From positions 186,001 to 250,000 of the forward strand of contig CAJZBQ010000053.1 of assembly GCA_914767885.1 (NCBI GenBank): a stretch of 64,000 nucleotides of DNA. Direction: 5' to 3'. A model generated the notes under the pieces. It searched no databases, was not told where the DNA came from, and was given only the letters and a program-made list of their open reading frames with translations. This document shows, in pieces, positions 31,733 to 42,811 of the stretch. Source of the stretch: Blepharisma stoltei. Lineage: Eukaryota > Ciliophora > Heterotrichea > Heterotrichida > Blepharismidae. How positions within the stretch are numbered: the stretch's first letter is position 1; each line of letters starts with the position of its first letter. Made by a program: the position numbers and the translations under genes.

Positions 31733-33275
31733 TTATAGATATTGAGGATTTTGATAGACTGGGGCATTTGGATACCCAACTGGCTGTACCACTGGATAGC
31801 TCGGCGGTACCATTCTTGGGATATTTTGATATCCATTTTGAGCAAATTGCCCAAAAATTACAGGCTGAGGCTGAGGATAAGATTAAGATTAAGATTACGC
31901 TGGGTATTTAAGGTCCCTACTACGTCCGAGGTCGCATGCCACGGTTTCCCGTGTGGTGGCAGAGCGTTCACCAAGCCCGGGCCGAAACCCCCGGTTTCTC
32001 GGTAGAGGTATTGTCAAGGGCCGTCTCATACCGGCTTTGCTGACCACCTCCATTTCCAACTTGGATCGTCGCCTAAGTTTACGCCAACTCCGCTTCGTCG
32101 TCCGCCAGATCTGCCCATTGAAGGGCACCTTTTCAACTGGAGAGACCCCCGTTTTGGTGTCTAACTCGCCTCCCCTCTTCTCCGGTCATCCCGAGAAAGA
32201 ACTCAACAGCTTTCACCATTCGGGGCGAGCCACTAAAGCAGCTTAGGCAGGTAATTCACCCTGCCTCATTTCGGGGGCACTCACTGGGCTGAGCGCTGCT
32301 GGCAAAAAGAAGTCACGAATAACTGCCCATGGGTCTGGTCGCAAAAACAGCGGTTCTCGCGCTTAGGCCTCTCGCTTCGAGGTCCCGGACGTTGTTGGGC
32401 TAATTCCTGGCTCCAAAAACCATGCCCGGATATACATGGGTAACCACCACTGAGAGGGTGGGTCGGTCGCCATACGCCATTTTATGTATATTGAGGCTGA
32501 GGATAAACAACTTGTGGCTGCCCTGCCACAATCAATGGATCATTAAGTGTCTGATTTGCTTCTTCCATTGCGCTTTGCAGTTTCTTTGCATGATTATAAG
32601 CAAACTGTGCCAGTGTAAAAGTTCCAGCCACAATTACAAAAATAATCCCTGATAGTATCATTAATGCTTCAGCTAAGTCTTCGTTATCCTCACAGTCATC
32701 ATTTCTATAGCAATCTAGCCCTCCAAACCACACCCATGATGCAATGAAACCTAATCCAGTTCCAATCATAAGGAGACTACAAATAATTCTTGTTGAATTT
32801 AGCATAGCCACATAAGTTGACACTGTAGAAATAGGCTCCATGTCAAATTACCGTGGATTTTTGGTAGTGTACATTTAATCGAAATCCATTTGGTCGAAAA
32901 TTTTTGATAGTTCGGACATTTGGCAAAAATTAACAGTTTTTTTCGGTCAAATGTCTCACTATCAAAAATTTTCGATCATTTTTCGGCCAAAAATTTTTCG
33001 GTGAAATGGACACTATCAAAAAGGCAAATTCATTTGCCTGCACCCGTAGAAATACTACTGTTTCAATTAGAAGCACACCAGCCATATTGCCCTATCAGAG
33101 CATAAGGGAAGAAAATCACGATATACCAAAACCAAGAACTCCATGTTCCAAATACAAAAAACAGGATAAAAGGTACTATAAAAAAGCAATGGAATACAAT
33201 TGAGTCACAACGCACATTTCCTTTATGCTTTTCTACTTCATTTCGGCAGTGGCTACTATTGTATATTGGTATCAT
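31733..33275 (-). CDS. Four-helix membrane protein with a proline/tyrosine-rich tail, split by two insertions
   Basis: 231 aa after removing 32834-33054 and 31881-32506. The N-terminal half holds hydrophobic segments (FHCFFIVPFILFFVFG, WYIVIFFPYALIG, IICSLLMIGTGLGFIASWVW, ALMILSGIIFVIVAGTFTLA) with a short Cys-containing loop (GLDCYRNDDCED). The topology resembles tetraspan/MARVEL-type proteins. The C-terminal cytoplasmic tail is rich in Pro, Gln and Tyr (VVYPQPQPVIFGQF, YPVVQPVGYPNAPVY). The retroposon at 31.9 kb cuts exactly in this tail and the other IES in the second loop. Without excision neither half can be made as one protein. Function unknown. Confidence 0.65.
31881..32506 (+). mobile_element. 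Retroposon (SINE-like), young copy, inside the tetraspan-type gene
   Basis: A 611-bp GC-rich insert flanked by an exact 15-bp direct repeat TGAGGCTGAGGATAA (31866-31880 and 32492-32506). The insert ends CCATTTTATGTATAT. Near its start (31953-32000) are TGGCAGAGCG and, about 27 nt on, GGGCCGAAACCCCC. These look like Pol III A- and B-box motifs, suggesting a tRNA-derived head. It has no long open frame with domain content. It aligns with the 9.0 kb copy. Removal of one repeat plus the insert restores PQPQPVIFG. Confidence 0.85.
32834..33054. mobile_element. IES (221 bp) flanked by a 9-bp direct repeat
   Basis: The repeat GTAGAAATA occurs at 32825-32833 and 33046-33054. Excision joins NSSIST to VSTYVAML. 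The inside has inverted repeats (TCGAAAATTTTTGATAG against CTATCAAAAATTTTCGA), and the motifs GGTCAAATGTCTCACTAT and CCTGCACCCG are shared with the 6.1 kb IES. 221 bp is not a multiple of three. Confidence 0.75.
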
Positions 33276-33354
33276 TTTTATTACTACCTGACGATAACTA
33301 ATTAAAGTTACTGGGTAAATAACGATTTATGGATTTTTAAATATATATTATAGT

Positions 33355-34884
33355 TTATTGCCATGCGCTGCTAGCTCTTTTTTTTAGCACTAAATAATCC
33401 TCCATCAGCCTTCTCACCCATTTCCAAATCTGCTTTGAGTTAGGCTCAATATAAAAAGTCCCAGGAGGCGAGCACTCTTTGATAAGTTTTGAAAGTCTTT
33501 GAATTAATTTTTTGTGATTTTTGTATTCTTTTAATTCTCTGATTATTGTAAGAATTTGTGCTGCATTTTCAGGCTTTTGGTTGCCAAGAGCAGCTTTTAG
33601 GTTGCTGATGCCCTTTTTGACTCAGTCAGAGATTTCTGATTCTAAATCGCGTTTTTTCTTGAGAACACTGCGAACTTCTTCTTCTAGCCTCTGGGCGTCT
33701 TCTTTACGGAGAATAGCAGCTCTATCAAGTTCGCTACGGAGGCCTTTGATTTCTTCTTCTCTTGCATCTCTAACAGCGCTTAGCCTTGACACTTCTCTTT
33801 GTAGGTCTAATACAATGGATTTAGAAGTAATAGTTTGCTTTTCATTGCTTTCTAATTGAAATCTTAAATTTTCATTTTCATTTATCAAATTTGCCCTTTC
33901 TTTTACCAATCCATTTATTTTTCTTTCAGCCTCTTCTAGTCTTTGAATTTTTTGGTCATCATTTCTTTCAATTTGATTTTTTTCAAACTCCAATCTTTTT
34001 ATCTGCTGATCTTTAACATTCATTTGTATTGCAATTTCCTGTGTATGGCGCTGTTTTATCCTTGATTTTCCCACTGGAAAATTTTTTGGTTCGACCAGTA
34101 CATATGGTTTAGTCAAACCAAAAAATTTTCCCAGTGGGAAAATCAAAGCCAAAATAGCGCCATCCCTGGGAAAATCCCATACTTGAAAATTGCTTGATTG
34201 TTCCTGCAGCCTCATATTTTTTATCTCACAAGCTTCTAATCTTGCTTGCAAATCATCAATTTTTTTGATTTGGTAGCCTGCGTCGCTTTCTTTTTCATTT
34301 CTTATTAAATTCATTTTGGTTCGATATTCATCCACTTCTCTTTGCAGCCTAGAATTTTTCTGTGTAAGTTCATCAATAATCCTATCTTTTTCAATAACTT
34401 TTCCTTCAAGCTTTATTGAATTTTCTTTTTCCATTTCAAGTAAAATTGAATTTTCCCAACTATCATCTTTTTTTGAAGTAAAGCCATGGTATTCATTTGT
34501 TTTAAAACTGCTTTTAAAGCTTGGTGAGCCTTGTCTTAGCTCTTCAAAGCTTTTGGTCATATTTTCATGATTTCTATTAAAAGCTGCTGGGGATCTTATT
34601 AAAGGCCTTTCTTCCCTTGAATAGTCTAAGCTTTTTTCTTCTACAGGGGCTAGGCTGCTTCTAACGTCCACACGATGGCTATCTTCTTCAAATCTTTCTT
34701 CAAGAAAACGGTCAAGTGACCTTTCTGTATTAAATGATGAAGCAGAGTCAATGCGATTGAACAAAGACGGACGAAATGAGCTTTCAAAGCCAAACTCTTG
34801 GCCTGAAGGAGATAGTTCACTAATAGCTTTTCTAATGCTTGATACTTTGTCTTCGATTTGGTATCTATCTGGGCTACTTTCCAT
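33355..34884 (-). CDS. Coiled-coil protein carrying an in-frame palindromic IES
   Basis: 468 aa after removal of 34059-34181, with TGA read as Trp near 33619. Residues 1-150 are polar and phospho-site-like. From about 155 to 380 the protein is a continuous coiled coil (IDELTQKNSRLQREVDEYRT, then IQRLEEAERKINGLVKERAN). The end, containing GTFYIEPNSKQIWKWVRRLM, is a compact conserved-looking tail. The heptad pattern is interrupted only by the hydrophobic 41-residue stretch encoded by the IES, which is why I treat that stretch as foreign. Probably a cytoskeletal or basal-body component, by inference only. Confidence 0.7.
34059..34181. mobile_element. Stop-free palindromic IES (123 bp)
   Basis: Bounded by TA at 34057-34058 and 34180-34181. 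Ends TATCCTTGATTTTCCCA and TGGGAAAATCCCATA are inverted. The middle repeats the pattern (TTTTCCCACTGGAAAATTTTT against AATTTTCCCAGTGGGAAAA, shown in part). It is exactly 41 codons with no stop on the coding strand, so frame alone would not reveal it. The break in coiled coil and the palindrome do. Confidence 0.75.
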
Positions 34885-35003
34885 TTGAATTAAATTTGAA
34901 ATAGGAAATTAATAATTCATGATTAATTAATTAGAAAGTCTTTGATTTTATGTATGATTATTAATGAGATAAGATTTGAATTCACTATAAATTTTAATTA
35001 AAT

Positions 35004-38000
35004 TTAATATTTAGCTGATTTTCTTGGCTTTTCAATTTCTAGTGCAATATCTTTTGTGGTCAGATCTTTAATTCTTGGTATTTTCACTTTTAAGTTGTAA
35101 TTCGGCACCTCTTCTCCTGACCCTTTAATTTTTCCATCCACAAAATGCCCATCATAAACAGTCCCATCTTCTCTTCTCAATATTCCCCTCCCATGGACTT
35201 TATCTTCAAAAAATTCTCCTTCATAGGTAGCTCCATCTCTCATTTGGAGAAACCCTTTCCCATGCCTCATTGCGTATTTTACCTGACCGCTATAAATTTC
35301 GTTTTTATCATCTTCATATCCAAGACCATTAGGTGTATCTAAGAACCAGTCACCAATATAAGTCTGGCCGTCATACTTAGTTAGAACTCCAAAGCCACAT
35401 TTTACGTTATTAACCCAATATCCTTCATAAATATCTCCTTCTTTAGTAACGACTCTGCCTAAGCCATTTCTCTTATTATTTTTCCAAAATCCTTCATAGA
35501 CTTGATTATAAAAAATTTCAATTCCTCTCCCACATCTTTGATTTCTGCTGGTCCACTCACCATAATAATAAATCCCAGGCCCTATTTCTTTCCATTCACA
35601 AAATTCTGGGAGTACTTTTGGATACCTAAAATCAGGATCCTGGAAGCTAAATGGGGCTAGAGAGTTCCTTACTGACAATAGCAATTCAAAATCTTTGCGT
35701 TCTTCATGAGGGAAATGGACTGATTTAAGTTTTATTATTCTTTCATCAGTTTCCTTTTCAAAACTTTCATCAATTTCTTCATTTTTCACATCGCTTTTTG
35801 CTGTTACTGAACTTTTTTCTGTTTGGAAGTCAGACTCTTCATCTTTTTGGACCAAGACATTTTCTTCAAGTGATGAAAATTTCATATCTGAAGGAGATTT
35901 TGGTAGCATAAAATTATTTAGATTAGTAGAATTGCTGGGGAGAGGAGTATCAGGAAGCGAAATATCGTGAACAGGCTGAGGCGTTTCATCCAAACTAGGC
36001 TCATGCATAGGTGCAATTCATTTAGTTGAAGACTCGTCAGCTGAAATATTAACTTCAGAATCATTTAAAGGTAGAGGAGCTTGTGACTGAAATGATGATT
36101 TGATTGAAACACTTTGAGAAGGGGATTCTTCAATTTTTGGCTGCCCAAACTCTATATCAGAATCAATGTTTTCAGTTTCTAATTTTTGTGATGATGCAAC
36201 TGAAGAATTTAAACTTTGTCTGCCGCTTGAATTTTGGCTTTGCTCGACTTCGCTGGAATCTTCGTGAGATCTTGCAGAATCAAGACCATACTCTTCATAT
36301 TTGCTGGGCTGGCTTGAATGATGGCTTTGTTCTTCTTCATCTGAGCTTTGATTAGATTTGCCTGAGTTTTGGCTTTTTTCTTCTTCATTTGAACTCTTAT
36401 TAGATTTGCTAGAATTTTGGGAGCTTTTATTAGATTTGTTTGAGCTTTGGCTTTTTACCGAACTTTTTTCTTCTGAGTTTGAGCTTTTATTGGACTTTTT
36501 TGGAGCTTCACTTATTCTAGAGCTTTGGTTGGAGACTCTTGAAGATTCAATTTCTTCAGAAGTATCGCTACCAGGTAATGAAATTATATCTGATTCTTCG
36601 AGTTCTTTGTGTCTTATTTTTCCAAGCGCAAAACTATCTTCAACTGCCACTTGGAGACTCTGAATGTCTTCATTAGAATTTTTCTCTTCCTCGTTTTCTA
36701 AGTTTTTGTGCTTTCTTTTTTTCTTCTTGCTGGTCTTTGGTTCATCTCCACTTTGATGGGAAATTTCTATTTCGCCTGGAGTTGTAAATTCATTTTCTTC
36801 TTGTTTTTTCTTTTTATTCTTTTTCTTTTCTGTTATTTCTACATCAGATATTTCTAAAGGCTTTTCTGTTATTCCGGCATCGGATAACTCTAAAGGCTTT
36901 TCTGTTATAATTCCTTCACTAAACTCTTCACTTTCTTCAGTAATTTTTTTCTTATTTCTGTGCTTTTTTGTTTTTATTTTTTTTTCATCAGATTTCTCTA
37001 AATTTTGGTTTCCATATTCAATGGCTATCTCTTCTTCTTTCTCTATCACCTCAAACTCTTGTTTATCTTGTATCCCAATCTCATCAATACTTTGAGATAT
37101 TTCTACCACTTCTTCGCTTTCTATTCTTTCTGACCCCTCTTCTTCAATACTTACTTTATTTTTCTTTTTCTTTTTATCTTCCTTTATACTTGCCTCCTCA
37201 AAAGGATTTTCTTTTTCTTCTTCCGAACTAGATTTAATGTGTTTTTTATGTTTTCTCTTAACAATCTTTTCTTCTTCTGAAACCCTAAAGTTCCAATCAC
37301 TTCCACTTTCTCCTTTTTTGCTTATTTTAGGATCATCTTCTTCTTTTTCACTCATCAAAAATGAGGACACTTCTTGTTTTTTCATCCTGAAACTTAAATC
37401 TTCTGCTAATAATGGGTTTTCTAGCGGAATTTTAAAAGCGGTTTGAGACTCTTCAAGTTCTTGATTAGAATTTAAGCCAGAAATATCTGAAGATTTTTGA
37501 TCAATTTGGCTTTTTATAAGCTCGTCTTCATATGCATCTTTTGTGTTGGGATCGTACTCTTTATAGTAACTTGTTTTAAGTTCTTCAAAATTAAAAGATA
37601 CAGAGTCATCAGTTAATTCTTTGGCTTGTGCAAGCTTATTTTTTGGTATATCCATATTAGGCTTGAAAGAAGCTCTACTTATAACTCCTTCTGATTTCGG
37701 GCTCATAAAGTTTTCTTCATCAGTCATTTTGCTGACTTTTGCCAAAATTTCTTCAACTGATGATGCTAATGCATTTGATGGCGGGCTTCTAGCTGCCTCA
37801 GAGCTTCTTTCAGACTCTGACCCAAAAACTCCTTCTGCGTATTGTTTTTTCTTAATAGAAGACTCAGTTCTTTTAAGCTGACTTTTTCTCCACCTGCCTT
37901 TAAATTCATTTCCATTCTCATCAACATAAGCACCATCTCCATGCATCATATTAGATTTTCATTCTCCCTGGTATTTTCTCCCATCATTTCAAACCATAAC

Positions 38001-38759
38001 CCCATATCCTTGCCTTACATCGTCTACAAAATCTCCATTATAGTTAAATTCTGTGTTTTTAAAAGTCCCTTCACCATTAAGCATATCATTATGCCAATTT
38101 CCTTCAAAAATTCCATCAGAAGTGATCAATTTTCCTGGTCCTTCACGCTTATCGTTTTTAAAATTGCCTTTATAAACGCATTCATTTGCATATGTAAATT
38201 CTCCATATCCATGCTTTAAGCCTTTTTTGAATTCTCCAATATATTTTCCTTCATCAGAAATTTTGATACCTCTGCCATTAGGTGTGTTACTTTCAAGTTC
38301 CCCATCGTATACAAATTCATTCGAAATTATTTTTCCATGGCCAATTATTGTATCGTTTATCCATCTTCCTTCATAAACAGTTCCGTCTGTATCAATTAGT
38401 CTTCCAAAGCCATTGGGCTGATGCATTCTGAAGTTTCCTTCATAGACGCTGCCGTTTTCTTTAAGTAAAGCTCCGAAGCCATGAAAAGTATAGGCTTTTG
38501 TCATATTTCCTGAGTAAATCCCAACCTTAGTTTTGACATTTTCATACCAGCTTAAGTCTTCATTGATTTTTTCTGGAAATGGCAGTGGTTCTAGCTTTTT
38601 ATATCTTTTTATTGTCGCTTTATATACTTTAGATTGATTTTTTTCAAATAATGACAAAACTAAATTTTTTGGAGGAGTTTTTAGGCTTTTTGGTGGACCG
38701 ACTATGGAGCCTCGGGAACTTGATTCAAACGATATCTGTGGAGTTGATTTTTGAGACAT
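35004..38759 (-). CDS. MORN-repeat protein with a long acidic linker
   Basis: A single frame of 1251 aa once TGA at 36015-36017 and two TGA near 37960-37990 are read as Trp. About nine MORN repeats (G-x-G-x-x-x-x-x-G-x-x-Y-E/D-G-x-W/F) occupy residues 75-270, for example GSVYEGNFRMHQPNGFGRLI and GIFEGNWHNDMLNGEGTFK. A roughly 640-residue disordered linker follows, full of Lys-rich blocks (KKKKNKVSIEEE) and Ser/Asn runs (KSNKSSNSEEKSSVKSQSSN). A second MORN block (about 965-1210) includes YYYGEWTSRNQRCGRGIE and GATYEGEFFEDKVHGRGI. MORN proteins bind membranes or scaffold cytoskeletal structures. No introns or IESs. Confidence 0.85.
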
Positions 38760-38947
38760 ATTAAAAACGATTATTATATATTCATAAAGAAATTTATACC
38801 AGAACTCTTATTTTCAAAGCTTAAATTCATAACTTTGGAAAGCTGCAATAGCAATTGAAAAGTAATATATATTTTGTTGAGATTTATTTTTAAATCTTAT
38901 ACAAAAAAAACTTGCCCACATTATCACCTATTCGGTGTAATTCTAAA

Positions 38948-39232
38948 ATGGACGATAAGCTCAACTCATCATTTGTAAATGCAGCGAATGCATTAAGCGC
39001 TCTCTTCAAAGAAAGCCAAAACCAAGTAGAAGAGTCATACCAAAGAGGTAAAGCTGACTTCTACCAAGAAGTTCTTAAGTGGATGCTTGATTCTCATAAT
39101 GGTGACATCCGATATGTTACAGTTGAAAACTTAATGGAATTTGTTAATAATTGTTTATCACAGCCAAGATCTATTTCTCAAGAAATTCCTATTGAATATC
39201 CTTTGAAAAAATTCAAACCTTCAAGAAATTAA
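38948..39232 (+). CDS. HAPSTR1-like small protein
   Basis: 94 aa starting at MDDKLNSSF (ATG 38948; the frame extends upstream but has no ATG there). The helical pattern SFVNAANALSALFKESQNQV, then QRGKADFYQEVLKWML resembles the HAPSTR1/C16orf72 family (UPF0472), small adaptor proteins of the HUWE1 ubiquitin pathway in animals. The assignment is from pattern memory, hence moderate. The gene is divergent from the MORN gene, with 188 bp between starts serving as the shared promoter region. Confidence 0.6.
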   Translation: MDDKLNSSFVNAANALSALFKESQNQVEESYQRGKADFYQEVLKWMLDSHNGDIRYVTVENLMEFVNNCLSQPRSISQEIPIEYPLKKFKPSRN

Positions 39233-39521
39233 ATATTACTCTACCATACCATTGGAGATTTCTGGATTAATCAGTAATTTTATTTTATTTGAGGTCTATT
39301 AGTGGTTTAAATTTTGTGTTTAGTATAAAGCAGCGGAATAGGGTTAGAATGAAAATTAGCTATATAATCACCATTGGCTTATAAGATAATAAATTAGGAT
39401 AATTAGTAAAATCTTCCTAAAAACTTGAAATAGACTTATAAAATTCTGAAGTTCTAATTTTATTCTTTTATTCGGTCATAGCCCTTAATCTTTTTGCTTT
39501 ATAATCTTCATATAGTCTAAA

Positions 39522-40709
39522 ATGGATGACCAAGTAGAAGTTCACTTCCAAACTGATTTAGGTGAAGATTGGCAAGTTTCTGAAAGCTACTGGATAAATA
39601 CCAGCAGTGGAAAAACTGAGCTTCAAGATATAATTCTTCAGCACCTTAACAAGCAAGCGAATTTGATGCTTCTTCTTAATGGAGACATCATCACGAATTC
39701 TTTAGAAGAGTAATTCCTATATAGGCATATGAGGACTCAAGGACTCTCTACAGAGCAAAAAATCGAAATTTGGTTTTCTATCGAGATTCCACCACCTTCT
39801 TCTCTAGGAGAAATACAGCATGATGACTGGATTTCATGTGTCCAGCTGACAAGCCAAGGGTGCTTTGTGTCAGACTATGGAGGATTTCTGGCACTTTATA
39901 ATGAAAACCAAGAAGAAATCATAAAAAATCAGATTTTTAGCCACCCTATAAAATCGATAGATTTCAATGAAAATTCTAATTTGCTGATCGCAAGCTCTAA
40001 AACTGGCGACATAAAAATCTACAATTTCCAAGAAAATTCATTAGAAGAGTCAGCATTTTCGCATATAAAGCACATAGAAAAAGTCACATCTAATCCTTCA
40101 GGCTCCATGTGGGCTGTTGGAACCTATTCAGGAGAAATAAACCTTGCCAAAATTAACGAAGAAACCGCAAATATACGAGATGGAACTAAGAAGCAAAGAC
40201 TTGACAAGTTTAACATTGAAATAAACCAGTTAAATTTGCCACATACAGACTGTATAACTGGGCTTAAGTGGCCGTCTCTTGATTTGTTATTAACAAGCTC
40301 TACTGATCATTCAATTATGGCTGTCGATTTAGAGACCCAATCTGTAATTTCAAGCATTTTGGCTCCAAGGTCTATTCAAGCATTCAATGTTTTTGAGAAT
40401 AACATTGCAGCTGGTTTTGAAAATGGGCTAACACAACTCTATGACTATAGAAATTCACAAGTAAATGCTATTTAGAAAATTGCTTTATTGGAAGGGAAAT
40501 CTTGGGTAAGAGCTATTTCAATGAAAGACTTGTATATTGCTGTTGGGCATGAAAACGGAAATTTAAGGTTTTTCGATAGAAGAAGTGTGAAGAGTCCATT
40601 GCACACAATAGAAGCTCACCAAGGAAAAGTATTGACAACAGATTGGCTGAATAGTATTATTTCTAGTGGAGGGTCAGATTCAATAGTAAAATATCACACA
40701 TTTAGTTAG
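39522..40709 (+). CDS. WDR12: WDR12/Ytm1, ribosome biogenesis WD40 protein
   Basis: 385 aa after two 15-nt introns (39710-39724, 40461-40475). An N-terminal NLE/ubiquitin-like domain (VEVHFQTDLG...LLLNGDII, residues 1-62) is followed by EQKIEIWFSIEIPPPSSLGE and a seven-bladed WD40 propeller. Its strands include DWISCVQLTSQGCFVSDYGG, TDCITGLKWPSLDLLLTSST and WLNSIISSGGSDSIVKYHTF. This order is specific to WDR12/Ytm1, the PeBoW (Nop7-Erb1-Ytm1) subunit for 60S pre-ribosome maturation in the nucleolus; the NLE domain is the contact for the AAA protein Rea1/Midasin. Confidence 0.88.
39710..39724 (+). other. 15-nt intron
   Basis: GTAATTCCTATATAG at the end of the NLE domain of WDR12. It removes a TAA. 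Confidence 0.9.
40461..40475 (+). other. 15-nt intron
   Basis: GTAAATGCTATTTAG in the WD40 part of WDR12. It removes a TAG. Confidence 0.9.
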
Positions 40710-40843
40710 ATTTTTATAATGAAAATAACTCTTTTCGCTTCAATAATTATTATGCCAATATTATTTAAATTTTTCTAATTAGACATCCAAATCAGCTTGG
40801 AATTTTTAATCTACTGCTGACTCTTATATAATTATAATCATTA

Positions 40844-42626
40844 CTCCCCCCCCCCCTCCGTGAGCGAACAAAAAAATTTTTGTTCGCTCACGGAGGGGGG
40901 TTAATTTTTATTTTTAAAAAAAATTATATATAAATTTTTTAATTGTAAAATAATATTTTTTTATAAGTTGAAAATTATTTTAAAAATATTATGGGGGGAG
41001 AGTAAGGGAATTTCCCAAAAAAAAAAGAATACCATTTGATTAAAGGTAAAACACAGCTTAATTTTTCAATAATTTAATAATCAATAAACCTATTAGTAAT
41101 AAATATATGCATTCAGTTAAAATATTTTTTATATATTTTCTTATTTAATATAATAAGCAAATTCTCTATAAATCATAATAAAAATGTACAAAGGGAAAAG
41201 AAAGTACATTGAAATTTGGCAGAAAGTTGAAATTGCTGAATTTTAAATTCAACACCAAAATGAGATGAGCATGAGAGATGTTGCTGCAAAGTTTCATGTC
41301 AACTCCTTTAGCTCGATTTTCGAATGGGTGAATAAGCTTGATGAGTTGAAGAAATCAGTAAAATCTGATAAAAAATTAAAATTAGAAAGCTTCACTCAAT
41401 TTCCAGAGCTAGAGAAAGAACTAGTTCATTGGTTTACTGCAATCCGTGAGCAAGGTATTCAGGTTCTCAGATCAACGATTGAGGAGAAAGCAAAAAGTTT
41501 GGCGGCAGAAATGGGATTGGCGCGATTCGGCTGTGGAGATAAATGGTGGCAAGGATTTAGGACCAGAAATAATTTATCTTTCAGAAAAATCAATGCCTCA
41601 AGCATTAAGCCAATCGAAAAAGAGGCAGAACTTGTCAGGCAATACCTAGATGATTTAGCGTCATTGCTTCCTCAATTCGTTCCATCTAACATTTACAATT
41701 TCGATGAAACGAGATTTGATTGAGATGTAAAAAGCAAGTTCACTTATGATTTCAAGGGAACTCAACGAATTCTAGGCGTTCAATCAGCTAAAATGAACCA
41801 TTTTTATCACTGTTATGCTTATGATTAGAGCTGATGGAGAAAAAAATGCCTGCTTTGCTCATTTTTCAAGAGAAAATGGCCAGATCCCGAACCTTGTAAG
41901 AGAAAGACTGAATATTCCAGAAAATGTCATCATAAAATCAAATAAATCTGGCTACATTTCTGACCAGATTCTTAATGACTACCTCAGAACAATATTGAGA
42001 CGAGAAAACCAACTGCTGATTTATGATCAGGCTGGAAGTCATAAAACTATCATGATTTCTAATGCAATTTCAGATTTAGATGCAACCAAAATTGTGATCC
42101 CTGGAGGGTGCACAAAGTATTTGCAACCACTTGACGCACTGGTAATTGCAAATTTCAAATCAAAAACAACAGATTTCAGAATCAAATTCCAAACAGAGCA
42201 GATTGAAAGAAGATCGAAAAGAACTGGAAACCTCAAAGCTCTTGATCGCCAGCAACTGATAAACATTGCTTCAAAGGCGTGAGATGCTGTAAGCCCTCAA
42301 CTTGTCAGAAAATCATTTGAGTTGACGGGTTCTTATGGCGTTAATCATCCAAAGATTTTCAGCCATCAAGTTAATATGAAGAAGTTAATTATCTAATCGA
42401 TTTCTTCTATTCATTTTTTTGTCTTAAATTTAAAATTGTTAAATTCAACCTTTTCACTTATGGTATTCTTTTTTTTAACCCTTTGAATAATATATCAAAC
42501 AAACTTAATAATTATTTTTCAATATTATCCTCTTTATTTCTATTAAATATAGATATAATAAACTATATATAAAATTATATGTAAAAAAAATTTTTTGTTC
42601 GCTCACGGAGGGGGGGGGGGGAGTTA
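40844..42626 (+). mobile_element. pogo-like (Tc1/mariner superfamily) DNA transposon, the probable MITE source
   Basis: A 1.78-kb element between WDR12 and SPT6, flanked by TA (40842-40843 and 42625-42626). The outer TIR is a poly-C/G run followed by CTCCGTGAGCGAACAAA at the left and TTTGTTCGCTCACGGAG plus a G run at the right. The left end carries the TIR twice, head to head (40857-40900). A second, inner inverted repeat (AAAAAAAAGAATACCAT near 41024, ATGGTATTCTTTTTTTT near 42460) flanks the transposase region. The subterminal DNA after the left TIR (GGTTAATTTTTATTTTTAAA) matches the MITE IESs. It lies outside genes. Confidence 0.9.
41184..42396 (+). pseudogene. pogo/Tigger-type DDE transposase, decayed
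   Basis: Two blocks of a CENP-B/pogo-like transposase. The first (from 41184 or 41265) holds the helix-turn-helix DNA-binding region (SMRDVAAKFHVNSFSSIFEW), a CENP-B-like second HTH (GCGDKWWQGFRTRN) and the first catalytic Asp in NFDETRFDW. The second (from 41800) holds IRADGEKNACF, the second Asp in IYDQAGSHK and the third in LQPLDALVIANFKS. The blocks are in different frames: one extra T in the run near 41799-41803 causes the shift. A TAA also interrupts the first codons (AEF stop IQH). UGA is read as Trp (FDW). It is inactive unless these are sequencing errors. Confidence 0.85.
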
Positions 42627-42811
42627 GTTATTCCTAAACACTTCTGATACTATTACAAAAAAAATTATTATAAAATTGGCTTTTATTTTAGTATCATCAA
42701 AATGTCAAATCTATATAAAATTTATATAAAATGGACATATTTAATTAAGTAGTTAAGGATAATTAATCTTCGTCTCTTAGCAATGCTTTCTGACCGTTCA
42801 AATTATAATAA

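Noticed and set aside
31742-32246. Arg-rich open frames over the 31.9 kb retroposon
   Set aside because: They arise from GC-rich SINE sequence and low-complexity repeats. The minus-strand gene explains the flanks.
36104-37881. Plus-strand Phe/Leu-rich frames opposite the MORN protein
   Set aside because: Complement of Glu/Lys/Ser-rich coding sequence; typical antisense artefacts.
38912-38947. Upstream extension of the HAPSTR1-like protein to 38912
   Set aside because: The extension has no ATG; the first in-frame ATG is at 38948 and gives the family-like N-terminus.
40844-42626. CRISPR array or other spaced repeats in the window
   Set aside because: The only regularly repeated short sequences are transposon TIRs and intragenic protein repeats; no spacer pattern exists.
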